From Nematostella vectensis (lineage: Eukaryota; Cnidaria; Anthozoa; Actiniaria; Edwardsiidae), in contig NC_064039.1 of assembly GCF_932526225.1 (NCBI RefSeq), positions 5,345,001 through 5,409,000 of the forward strand: a DNA stretch of 64,000 nucleotides. Direction: 5' to 3'. Numbering within the stretch: the first letter of the stretch is position 1; each line of letters begins with the position of its first letter. This document shows, one piece after another, positions 43,825 through 55,500 of the stretch. A model generated the notes under the pieces. That model was not told the origin of the DNA. It ran no database searches and worked only from the letters and a program-made list of their open reading frames with translations. A program made the position numbers and the translations under genes.

Positions 43825-44839
43825 TTCCCTGCTAGCAGAGGCCTCTTTTCTCTGTTTTAATCCGTATTTCGGGCTGGCGTTCGCGAGGAAAAGAAACCTC
43901 TGCTATGGGTCGAAACTTTGTTTGATCAAACCGTGGACGGGGAGATCCAGAGCGCATGCTCCGTTCATTATTTACTGGCCACTATTTGAGCCCATAAGAC
44001 TAGCGCATGCGTGAAGCGTATATCCGCTGCGGGATAACAAGCCCGCATTCGAAACGACTTCCTCGGTAGAAATATTACCATTTGATGCCTCCTCTTCATT
44101 CAGAATTTTCAGAATCTTTTGCCTACCGAGTCAATCTACCGTTTAAAGCTTTTGCATATTCTTCTGGAATAAGCTGATCTAAGTTTCATATGAAGAAAAC
44201 GTTGTCGTTTTGGGGGTCTGGTACCGAGGAATCTTTGTTTTTAGATACTTTCTCTATAGATTAAAGATGGCCACAGTCACTGTTTTTCTCTTTTGGTTAC
44301 AAGTAATAATATTTACGAAGCCCCTGCGCTACGGCAACCTTAAAAACGACAAAAATCATGCAGCTTTTTGAAATAAGAAATATATTAGTTTCCTTACATG
44401 GAAGTGACCGCGTTTGGCAAAAACGACAATTTTTGGCTGAATTTTCTTGATATGGCCAAAAAGTTTTGTAACATTTTCTTCCAACTGTGCGATACTTACA
44501 TTAAAGAAACTCGCCTGCCCAGATGTCTTGAAATTTATCCCACAAACAAGACAAAACTCGTCTTTGCTGTGTTTGCTGTTCACTCTTAGGTGATTAAAAT
44601 TGAAGTCGCTTTCTTTTTTCGAAGAGAACTAACCGGAGTTTGATTCATAATTTGCGACAAAATGCAAAGCATATTGACAGCTTTCGCGCGATGGTACGGG
44701 CTTTGGCACGTCATGCGGTCGCTTAGAAACGCTCACGCATGCGCGACGAAAAAAGTTTCGGCCCATGGCAGAGGTCTCTTTTCATCGCGAACGCCAGCCC
44801 AGCGAAATACCGAGAAAAGAGGCCTCTGCTAGCAGGGAA
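43825..44839. mobile_element. Mutator-like element, 1 kb, long TIRs and 9-bp TSD
   Basis: The left end TTCCCTGCTAGCAGAGGCC and the right end GGCCTCTGCTAGCAGGGAA are inverted repeats that continue imperfectly for about 90 bp (43825-43915 and 44750-44839). Flanks are GGATCTGCG (43816-43824) and GGATGTGCG (44840-44848), a 9-bp duplication with one mismatch. Long TIRs plus a 9-bp duplication are Mutator-like features. No transposase is present, so it is non-autonomous. An exon-like fragment lies inside (44500-44584, minus). Confidence 0.8.
44500..44584 (-). pseudogene. Exon-like fragment carried inside the Mutator-like element
   Basis: On the minus strand an acceptor-like CACCTAAG is followed by an open stretch (SKHSKDEFCLVCGINFKTSG) with a CxxC pair and then by a consensus donor T|GTAAGT. 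It looks like one captured exon. I do not recognise the parent gene. Confidence 0.4.
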
Positions 44840-45696
44840 GGATGTGCGGTAACTATGCCCATGAACATACCGACAGTATGATTTTTATTAATAACAGCTG
44901 GACGTAAAACACACGCATATTATATAATCACTTTGGACTCGGTAATTATATGATGATGGATAATTTAAAATAAAGAAGGTTTTATGGCTAGTTTGTAATA
45001 ACTTTCCCTCAATAACTTTAGTTATTATGTTCTTAGTTATATGAAGACAGACAATAAATGTCATTGAAAGTTTGACTTATTTAATTATCAGCCGCTGTAT
45101 AGCAAAGGCATTTAAAAGGTATGTGCCTCAAAAAAAATATTTATCCGGCGTTCTGCGTTTTGCTAACACATCCACGCCTACATCGGCCGAAACCGCCCAT
45201 ATGGCTTTTCCAAATAAACTATGTATTACCTTTTCTTCTACTACATTTTCTCATGAAGATAACATTATAGAACAATTTGATTGCAATACATCGTTTACAA
45301 CATACAGTTTTTCCTTTCCAGAGCTTCCAAATAAAGGTTAAATAATTACAGGAATTATCCCGGCTTTGTTTTTTGTTTTTTACTGAAGGTTTTCATCGCA
45401 GAACAATTACATATAGTTTGTCTAAGGCTAGCTTCTCACAAACAACACCAACATGTTGCTGGCATATTTACACATATTTGCACTTCGAATAAAACACAGT
45501 GAAACCATCCCTCACGCACAGGGAGGAGAGACGCACGTGCCAGGGGCTCGCAACCAGTCATAGTACCCCTTTTAGGAAGTCGTGAACGATATTCAACAAT
45601 TTTATTTGGCACCCAAGGTAAAACGACACTCTGGTCCAATTTCTAAAGTTCTCAATCGGACAAATTTCTCATTCCCCGTCACATGTCTCTGAAAAT

Positions 45697-48600
45697 CTAT
45701 ATTCGACTCACACCTTTGAGAAACCTCTGGCCTTTTACTTTAGCGACATATTTCTTGACCAGATGACGGATGCGTTCTGGGTCAATTGAGTGACTTGAAT
45801 TTGCGACCTAAAATGAAACAGTAACAAAAGAGATCAATAAGCCAGACATCGATAAGGCCAGAGTGTAGGATTTAGAAACGGTCGTCTCTCGATACAACGG
45901 ACACCATAGAACCGTAATTTAATGCCCCCATTAACGACAGTCCGTAACAAGCGTTAGTCGCAGCCATTTCTTTGCAATTCGATATCGTATGTAAATCGCA
46001 TCGTCATAGTTATAATAAGGGTCACAATAAATGTCATAAGAAATGATAAGTTTTTATTTTCATTGACTATGATTATGACTATGACTATGACACCGATATC
46101 GTATTTGTATACGTAAAATCATAACCGTAAACATGAAGATGCAAACATTTAAAGCGTGAACACACACAAAAATCACATCGAATAGACGTTTGTTTATGTA
46201 CCCATCTTCCGTGAAGCCATCAAGAGAAAACCCCTTGGAGTCAAGGTAAGAACCAATGAACACAACTCGGGTGGAAAATCGTGAATCACAACTCCCTGCG
46301 TGGATCAAGTCGCCAAGATTTCCTGAGGTGTACTACGTAGATACAGATATTTTGTGAAATTATGCTACTTATCGGATGATTCTTGAGTAAGAAAGGACCC
46401 CATTTTTGCGTGCGGCGGTTTGAACGCCTCTAACTGCGCGCCTAGAACTTACCTGAGGGACGGCTCTCCTGAGGATACTCTTGTACTCTTCTTTGGTAAT
46501 CTCCTTGTGCTTGAAGTAGACTTTTAGAACCAGTTTGACCTCCTCCTCAACCCTGGCTTGTCTGTGTAGCTTGTCCAGCAGAGTCTGATTAATGAACAGG
46601 AACCAACATCAGGCTTACAAGCACTGACCACTTGACTTAAACCCTTTAGTTTATATGAGCTGTGCAATAGTGGAATACATTTTTCATTTACGTGACAAAA
46701 ATGTGGTGTTTCAAGATGCCCTCCTCTTTCGAAATGAATCAAAATAAACATCAGATGCGCATACAAATGTCCAACAAAGAGCACGTTTTTTTTAATCGAT
46801 TGCCAGCAACGTTGCCCATTTTTTCATGCTAACTGAAGTGAGTGGGAAATTAACCGTTAACCGTGGATCAAATGCAGTGTGATAGGTATGTCTTTACCAA
46901 CCTGGACTTTGCTCTTCTCGGGTTCCTTTTCCTCTTTCTGTATTTTCTCCTTTTCCTTCTCCTGTTTCTCTGTTCCCTTCCCTTTGTCCACCTTTCCCTT
47001 CTGCTCCTCGGGCGGATCATAGTCCTCCCCGGCCAGCATTGCTTGGATGACAGGGTCGTTATCCGGGTCATACTCATCCGCTTCCGGGATGTACTCTGTT
47101 TCCTTCTTCTGTTCAGCTGCATTATTTTCCTTCCCCTCTTTTTTCCAGAATTCCTCGTTCATCTTCTCGATGATATCTACCTCTGGTGAAGAATCCGTGT
47201 CCATTGGGCTACCTCCACTTTGTTTTTGTTCCTGAAAAAAAATGTTCTTCTAGACAAAGTGTTGCACGGAAAATGATTATGATTATATCTTTCTGGTGAG
47301 ATTTCTCATTGCCTATGAACATTTATGTCCAAACAAGTATTGGAACAGACTGTCAAATGTAAAATCCTGTAATATTAACTAACAGCAGTTATTAGGTAGG
47401 TCCTTTTCAGCATTTTTTTGCAAAAGCACGCTAACTTAAAAGAACACGTTTACACTTCAAATAGGTCCTTTTCAGCACATTAGAATTAGACATACCTTCT
47501 GTTCAGATGACTTGTCCTTGTCTTTTGGGCCGTCATCAAGGAAGGGTATGACTGTACTTGACGTCTGAAGTGCTAGAAGTGAGGTTTGGTTATCGGAGGA
47601 TGACACATGTCCACTTGGTCCTTTTAAAAATGTGGGTCCTCCGAGTGCTTGGGGCATTGTGAGCCCTTCAGGTCCTTGCGCCAATATTGGCCCTCTTTGT
47701 CCTTGGGGCACTATAAGCCCTCCAGGTCCCTGAGGAAACATGGGTCCTCTAGGTGCCTGGGAAATTATGGGTCCTCCAGGACCCTGAGATGTTATTGCCC
47801 CCCTAGGTCCCTGGGGCAACAAGGGTCCTCTAGGACCCTGGGAAATCATATTAGGACCTTGAGGTACAAAAGCCCCCCTTTGTCCAATTTGTTGCATGAG
47901 TTGGGGAGGCCTTTGTGCCAGGAGTGGCATAATCGGCGGCCGTATGCTAAAAGGCGAGGGTATTTCTTGACTGTGTATAAAATGGTTTCCTTGTTGACTC
48001 ATGTGATTGGCAGCTGTAACTTGGGGGGGACTTGCTCTGGGTGGGGGAGGAGGAGGGGGGGTATCAACACCTTTTGAGTCTTCAGACTTCATACTAGTTT
48101 GAAGTTCATCTTCAGAATCTTGATCTTTCTTGTCAAGTTTTGGCTCTACACCAGATTTATCCACAGATAGACCAGACTGAGTTGTAGGTTTATTCTGTTC
48201 ACTTTCCTCAGTATTTGAAGCAACCTGTTCCTTGCTGACTGCAGGACCGGGCTCTTCAGTATGAGATGGAACGATAGCATTTTGTAGTTCATCCTTGAAT
48301 GATTCTATTGCAGGGGTCGCACAGATCTTTTCTTCAAATTCTGTCAAGTTGTGACTTTTCTTCAAAACAAGCACCGGCTTCTTTTCCTGATGACTTGCTA
48401 TTTCACTAAAATGAGAAAAAATACAAAGACATCAGTGACTAAAAAATGTTAGACTTCCTGAAATAAAAAACATCTTGATATTACTCTAAGCGTGCCACCT
48501 CATGAAAATAAACCTGGATGGTCATTTTTGTTTATTCCATGAAAATATTACTGCTTTCAAAAATATATCACTTCTTACTGTGTGAATGTCCCATTCTGAT

Positions 48601-51502
48601 CGGTCTGCAGGGGCGGGTCCATGATTTCTAGGGGAAGGGGCGCTAGCCTTAAGAGGAGTGGACAACAATAAAAGATATGACATGAGGTACAGTAAATGGC
48701 AGATCTTAACATGTAATATTTCTTATAGAATTTCCGCTTGAAGGATTGGGAATTTCAGGGGGAGGCACAAAATGCAGGTATACTGTATGCATTACCTTGG
48801 TTGTTCTTGCGTGCTGGATGCCCCATCATCATTCGTGAATACATCTGTGTCAATTCCCTCCATAGCTGGATCTTCCTCTTCATCATCCTTCTTATCCCAC
48901 TCCCAGGACCAGCGTCGTTCCCCTGTTGAAGATCTTGTAGCTGGTGAAGTCTGTTGTTGATTAGAGGAAGAGTCCCCATTATCACTAACAGGAGCTTCTT
49001 CTTGAGCTTCTTTTGTATCTGTCGCTGTGTGATGTTCATTCTTATCCTCTGCTATATGCCGTAGCTTTTCCTCTAAAGAAAGAGATTTTCCTTTTTCTTT
49101 CAAACTCTTATCTTCAGATCTGCTGTGCCTCCTTTCCTTTTCTGATGACCTGTAAGACCGCTCTATTGACCTACTCTTAGACCGAGAGACTCTTTGCTCT
49201 TTTTCACACTGAGATTTTGTATTTAAAGGAGACTTTGACCTTGATCGTCTTCTTCTACGATTTCTTGATGAGGATCTTCGACGAGATCGCCCTAAAGAGC
49301 TTCGAGGAGACCGACTTCTGGACCTTCGCCTGTCCCTACGCTCAATTGATCTACTTCTCCTGGCTCTTGATCTCCTTCGCTCTAATGATGGACTTTTTGA
49401 CTTTCTCTTTGTGTTGCGCTCTCTGCTAGATTGTCCTCTTGGTGATCTAATAGGACTTTTTAATGTTTTTCTTTCCTTTGATTTACTGCGGGAATGCCTA
49501 TATAACCTACTTTTTGGTCTTTCTTCAGAAGGTGGGGTGTGGCTACGTCTTGACCGGCTCCTTTTCTGATCCCGTGAATTTGAACGGCTACGACTATGTT
49601 TTGAACGGCTCCTCTTCTGATTCAATGTAGCTGACCGGCTACGACTCCGTTTTGACTGTCTTGTTGTCTGATCCCTTGAAGACAAGGGATGGCTCTGTTT
49701 TCTTTCCCTCCCATCTCCTTTGGGGGACCCTTTTTCTGATATTTTTTTGGGTGTGGAGAGTTCATCTGGTTTGTCTAAAATGGAATCGATTTTTGATTTG
49801 TCTTTCTCTCTTGTAATGGCAGATTTTGGGGGACTGCTTGAATTTTTGCTTTCTTTATCTTTTGTTTCTTCTGTAAAGGACAGAGAAAAAGCAAATACAT
49901 AAGATGATAAGCTTGAGATAATAGGCTCATAAACTCAGGGTTACAGTGGCAAGGTTCTAGTGTAGTTCACCAACAACTCACCTACTATGATAATAAAAGA
50001 TTACAGCTCTTTTCTAATATCAAGAGTTCATTTTCAAAGTGTTGTTTTCCACTGGTAATATTTGCTTTAGTTTAAGTTAAAGTTTTTTGTACTGAGTTAT
50101 TGAAATCCACTTGTTATCCCCTTATCAGCCTGAATAAAAAGTACAAGGGGATGGAAAAAAAACATATTCACCTGTGTGGAGAAAAACCAATGTTTTTTGT
50201 TAAATGTGAAACATGAAAAGGATCAATTGAAATCTGTGATCTGTGATTGTATCTTCACCGTGATTTATGAATGGCAAAATTTGATCAACGTGAATCATGA
50301 TCTATGGTCTTTCCGAGTAAAGATTGATCCTTGTTGTTGGTTTATCATGAAACATGATTTCCGATTTTTGAGACTTGTGAAACGCGCAGGGAGCCCCCTT
50401 AACGCCCCTGCTATATGATGGTGTCACTTAACGGTCAATGGTCAGCAAAATACAGTGGTCCCACTGTGCCAGAATATAATTTCATAGCTGTCAACTCTCC
50501 CGCATTCTCAAGCCTAATTTGCTTGAAAATACCCATACATTTTCTTTATTCTCCCGCATTAGCTATCTTGGATCCTCTGATACATTCACTGTATTTTCTC
50601 AAGATTTTTCCTAAAGCGAGGTTGACAGCTATGTAATTTGTATCAAAATATCTCACCATCACTAGATTCTTTCTCTTGTTTATGCTTGTGTTTATCCTTT
50701 TCTCTCTTTTTCTCCTTCTTGTGTTTTTTCTTCTTTTTGTCCTTTGAGTGTTTTTTGTGTTTCTTTTTGTCCTTTTTCTCACTATTCAAATCATTTGATA
50801 TAGTTAAAGAACCTTCATTTGAATCTTTAGTCTCATCTTTATTATTACTATCATCTTTTTCATTAACATCATCCTTAACCTCTCCATCCTCAATACTGTC
50901 TTCATATTCACACAAACTTTGAATTGCTGACACCCTGTCCTTTGCCATAAAAACACTCTCTGGGTTGGTGTCCTGTTCTGATGGATCTTTTGTGAGGCTC
51001 CCAGCATCCTTATCAATAAGTGTGGTGTTTTTGGATGTCAAATCAGCCTTTTTCGTACAACCATCACTATCATCTCCAGCGTTCAAACTCAGACGGTCAT
51101 CTAAATCATAATTTTCTGTTGGAATATGTGGTTTACTGGCTGTCTCTGATTTTGAATTGACGTCCACGTTTGTTGTAGATCCAGATGTTTGTTTGGGTTC
51201 ATTACAATTCTCATCGTTACTTTCCTCATTTGCAAACATATCCAGTAGACTGTGGATCAAATAACAGGATGTAGTTCATCAATCAAAAAAATACAGATAT
51301 CAAATCATAATAAACTACAAGTACAACATAGGGGCGACATCCGAGTGTACTGTAATTATGTTACAGGAAACCGACAACTTCAGATAATTCTCCCTACATC
51401 ATTATAGGGCGGTTTCCGCATACCAAATGACACAGGGACGTTGAATTGCTTCAAAACAGCGTCATAAAAACTACACTCACTTAACACAGTATCAGAATCC
51501 AT
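45697..51502 (-). CDS. SCAF1/SCAF11-like RS-domain protein
   Basis: Seven coding exons on the minus strand: 51502-51477, 51249-50657, 49870-48796, 48405-47496, 47231-46902, 46584-46453 and 45807-45697. They total 3177 nt, or 1058 aa. The start reads [18 protein letters not shown] if the first intron uses a weak GA|GTGTAG donor, the only one that keeps phase. The order is: acidic N-terminus; a basic [13 protein letters not shown] tract; a long RS/SR-rich domain; EDGEV and [12 protein letters not shown] acidic parts; polyproline; a collagen-like run of QGPxGP-type repeats; then the conserved C-terminal domain ([20 protein letters not shown] ... [15 protein letters not shown]). That domain is the CTD-associated region shared by SCAF1, SCAF11 and PHRF1. 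Likely role: nuclear RNA polymerase II-linked splicing. Unlike SCAF11 no RING is visible. AATAAA on the minus strand lies at 45601-45606. The last codons could be extended by a GT|GTGAGT donor, so the C-terminus is slightly uncertain. Confidence 0.88.
45808..46452 (-). other. Intron of the SCAF-like gene
   Basis: It contains a short TATGAC/TATGATTATG microsatellite at about 46065-46095 and no gene. Confidence 0.6.
47600..47910 (-). repeat. Coding repeat: QGPxGP array in the SCAF-like protein
   Basis: About ten imperfect units of roughly 30-33 nt encode a 10-11-residue motif (PQGPRGPLL-type), with variants such as SQAPRGPMF and PQGQRGPIL. The units are in frame and not interrupted. It is expected to be a disordered proline-glutamine-glycine segment. 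Confidence 0.85.
50484..50632. mobile_element. Small TIR element in a SCAF-like intron
   Basis: Ends ATAGCTGTCAAC (50484-50495) and GTTGACAGCTAT (50621-50632) are perfect inverses. CTCCCGCATT occurs twice inside. It is about 150 bp and fits a MITE. No target-site duplication is clear. Confidence 0.65.
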
Positions 51503-52527
51503 GTCGCTTTGTTACAAGAAAATTGAATTGGTGTTGAATTTGGTCCAAGCGCTGGGCTCTTTCCAAAACAGAGCATTCGGAGAGAGAAGAAAGCAAGAAC
51601 AAATAATAACTTCAAATTATTAAAGTTTCGCTGCAAGTTTAATTACATGGTACCTAGAAGATGAGGGTCTTTTTCTTTTTATCTTTATCGGCGTTTTTCC
51701 TCGCGATGTTATAGACTCGGACTTCAAGTCCGCCATGTTGCTTGGACCGACATGCATCACGCTAGGCTACGTTTCTCCGGGAAACGCTCGGAATCCGACG
51801 ACCAAACGAAGCAAGCGGTCAGTCTCCGAATCCCTATACTTGGCCCCTTTTCTCGTCTGCTCGTAAAGGCAAGCACGAAGTAGATTACAATTTTCTCGCT
51901 AATGAGTTAAAGGTTTTTGAAATTTGTTTTGATTCAACTCTGAAAAAAAAATGCAATCATGATGTCCCGAAAACAGAATATTTGTTCTTTGCTCAGAGTG
52001 TATCGGTCAGCGGTATCCCAATATAGAGTAAACGTGTTGTAAAGGATCTGTTCTTGTTTTGGTTCTAAATCTCAGTTTTAAATGTTTGTAAAGTAAGGAC
52101 TTCCGTGGATTCGCGCGTATGGTAGGTGTATCGATGTTTGGCGTTATTTTTTAATGCTATCTTTTTATGATACTGAATATTCTTTTTGAATTTGATTGAA
52201 CTCGTTTGTTACTTGTTAAATTCACTTAAGTTACTACATTGATAAACGAGAAAAAAATATTCTTTCCATCACTAAAAACAGTTGGAGTTAGAATTAAGTA
52301 AAATGAGATATAGAGATGCATTAAATATAATATGATGCATCTTCTATCGTATATTTCGGGGAGTATGTAAATAAGAACTTATATGCTCTTACCAAGTTTT
52401 ATAATGCTACTTAATGGCTTCCAGTAATTACACTGTTTTTTTTCACTAGAGGATGTTGGATACACAGCTGACAAATCAAGTTTTTGTGCTGAAAAATGAT
52501 TAATACAGTTCCATTAATTCTGTTGCC
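51503..52527. promoter_or_regulatory. Shared upstream region between divergent SCAF-like and PHRF1 genes
   Basis: The start codons of the two genes are 1025 bp apart, head to head, so this stretch must hold both 5' ends. It shows no gene. The SCAF-side half includes GC-richer sequence (GGGAAACGCTCGGAATCCGACG) that could be a shared promoter. No TATA-box position can be assigned with confidence. Confidence 0.55.
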
Positions 52528-55500
52528 ATGGCTAACATGGAAAGTGATTCTGACTTGGATTACACCCAAAGGAAGAAATTCCGCAGGCGTATTGTAAATG
52601 ATGATAGTACAAGTGATGATTATGATGATGACAGTGATGACAACAATAAATTGACACCTGCTAATACTTCTCGGGGTAAGAGAAAGGCCCACATTGCCTT
52701 TGAAAGTGATGAAGAAGAGAGTTCAGAAGAATTTGATGTGGATGATGTTGGATCTGATGATGATGATGATGAAGTCCCAGATGTAAACATTTCTGACAAT
52801 GATGATGCAACAATGTCCAACTCTGCACAATGTCCTGTCTGTCTGATGTCTTTGAGTGAGCAAAAGCTTGGTACACCAAACAGTTGTATGCATGTGTTCT
52901 GCTTGGAGTGTATATTAGAATGGTCCAAGGTACATTAAAATTAACATCAAGAAAATTAAATTGTTTTATACTGCTATGAGGAATTTAAAATCAAGATTAA
53001 TTCTGGATTTTTTTCCTTATAGAATGCTGTGACATGCCCAGTAGACAGGAAGGAATTCTCAGAGATTATTGTTCATTCAACAAAGAAAGGCCCTATCCTA
53101 CACAGGGTAATTGACATGTCCATAAAAACAGATGTTGGGACTAAGTGGCTTGGCTATATTATTACTTAAGCTTATATATCTTAAGTTTATAGTTGTGCAT
53201 GCATAGCCTTCTACAAAGTCATCATACATAACATGTTTAATTTAACAGATTCCTGTGGAGAAGGTTATTGAAGAAGAAGAATGGGAAGATGAACCTACCT
53301 ATTGTGAGGTTTGTGCGTAATTCTGTGTTATGGAAAACATTATACATCTCCTTAAAGACTTCCTTTCTGCCCTTCCTCAGGTTTGTCATGATTGTGATAG
53401 AGAAGACAGGCTGTTGCTTTGTGATGACTGTGACAAAGGGTAAGAATGCTGTGTCTTATTTACCAAGTCAGTGGTAAATCACAATCATTTACAGTACCAG
53501 TATAACCTTAGGGGTGCGTTACAGGGGGGCTGCAACTCCCTGCCAGAAAGAGGTGTTTCTTCATACAAAAATTGAGAGTAAAGAGATTTTGTAAAGAGAT
53601 TTGGGAGTAAAGAGATTTTTTGTAAAATGCTAAACCAATCTCCCAATCTCGGAAATAATTTGGTGATTGAAAACAATACTGTTCTACAGTACTTGTATGT
53701 TCTAGGGGACAGATGTTTTACTCTTCAATTTTATTTATTTCAACTTTGTGTCACCCCCGCTTCCACCCCTTCTCCCATGCCCATGGGGCTTGTTCCATGT
53801 CTTGTTGTGTTCTATTTTTAGATATCACATGGAATGTTTGACATCCCCTCTCGAGTTCGTACCAATAGAGGAGTGGTTTTGTCCTATCTGCAGACCGCAT
53901 GGCACTGAGGAGAGTGGTGATGAGGAAGGAAGGAGGAGAGGATTGAGGACTCGTCCTAGTCCATCCACAGCAAGCAGTGCTAATGAGACTAATGAATCTG
54001 GTGTGTAATAAGACTTTTTCTTCTTTTTTATACATCTTTCTGCATTCCTGTTTCTGTAAAAGTGCTGTAATTATTGAGACTGCTCTACTTAAAGACGTCG
54101 TGCAGCCCCTTAGTTCTAAGTATACACGGTTATTACCCATGGCCTGCAGTCTGGAGGCCTGCCCTGTTAGCAGAAATACAGTACCAACCGGTTTTACCAT
54201 TTTTACACCTAAGTACCAGTAATTTATATTTGCATTTATTTATGATCTCCTATTTACTTGTATCATTGTATGAATGTCGCTGATGACATCATAATCAAGG
54301 CCTAGCTGGCGATGAGGTTAAAAAACATACATTGATTGATATCAAACATTCCCCATTCTATTTTCTAAGGTAGGACGACCCATGCACGCACAGCAGCCTC
54401 GGCCCGAGGACGAGGCAATCGACGGGGAAGGACTGGGACAAGATCATCAACTCGCGGCCGGTCACGCTCAACTGCTACCAGCAGAGGGAGGACTAGGACT
54501 CGGACATCAACACGAGGACGTTCTCACACTTCAAGCCGCGAAGGGACTAGGTCTAGGTCGACACGTGGTCGCAAGACTAAATCTAAAAATAGGAGGACGA
54601 AGTCTAGCTCAAAGCGCAAACCGAGAAAAAAACGACGCACAAAGAAGTCTTCCACGAGACGAGTTAAAAGAGCTCGATTTGAAGAGGATTCATACGTGAA
54701 CCCCTTTGAAGGACCTGCTAGACGGGGGCGCACTGTGAAAGAGAGACTTAATGAAGGTCTTAGGGGCTCTGGCAGCGGTACGGATATGGGGCGGATTGTT
54801 TCCAACTGTCCATTTCCAAGTAGACTGGAGCCCACATTGAGTTTTTCCCTTTTCGGCAACTCCTACTCACTGGAAGTGAGTGACAGTTATGACGATAGGA
54901 TCGCCGATGGGGATACTGTAAATACCGGCTGTTTTCAGAGGTGAGTGGTCTGTCAACACGTCTGCGATATAAGGGTATTTTATTTGTGGTATCTTTATTT
55001 TTCTGATGTACCATAATTAACTTCTCTGCAGCGGAGAGTCATCAGATGTTCTGGGCTCAATCCTTGACGGAATAGAAGTCCTCAACGATAAACACGTAAC
55101 CATATCACGTGACGGCCGCGTGGTCAAATTGAACTCACATGATCTTAAATCGTCACGCAGTTCTGAAAACTCAGAAAGACGGCTGTTAGACAGGGACTCA
55201 GACATCATTCGAACTTTGGAGCGAAAGCGAGTTGTTTCACGGGACCCGACCAAGGTAAAAGCTCTTGAAATCCTGGCTGCTGAAAGAGCAAAAAGGCGAA
55301 CAGCTTTCTTACAAAATGATAACATTGATTTTTACGAATGCAACGATCGCCTCGATTGTAAAAAGATGAAGACAGAAGTTCGCGTTCGCGATTCCCCTGA
55401 AGACGATGATTATTCATTTGCGCATGCGCATCGTTTTGAAAGGCGTTCTGTACAATCCAGTAGAGGTACCCATCGTGAAAAAACAAAACCCCGGCCTCCC

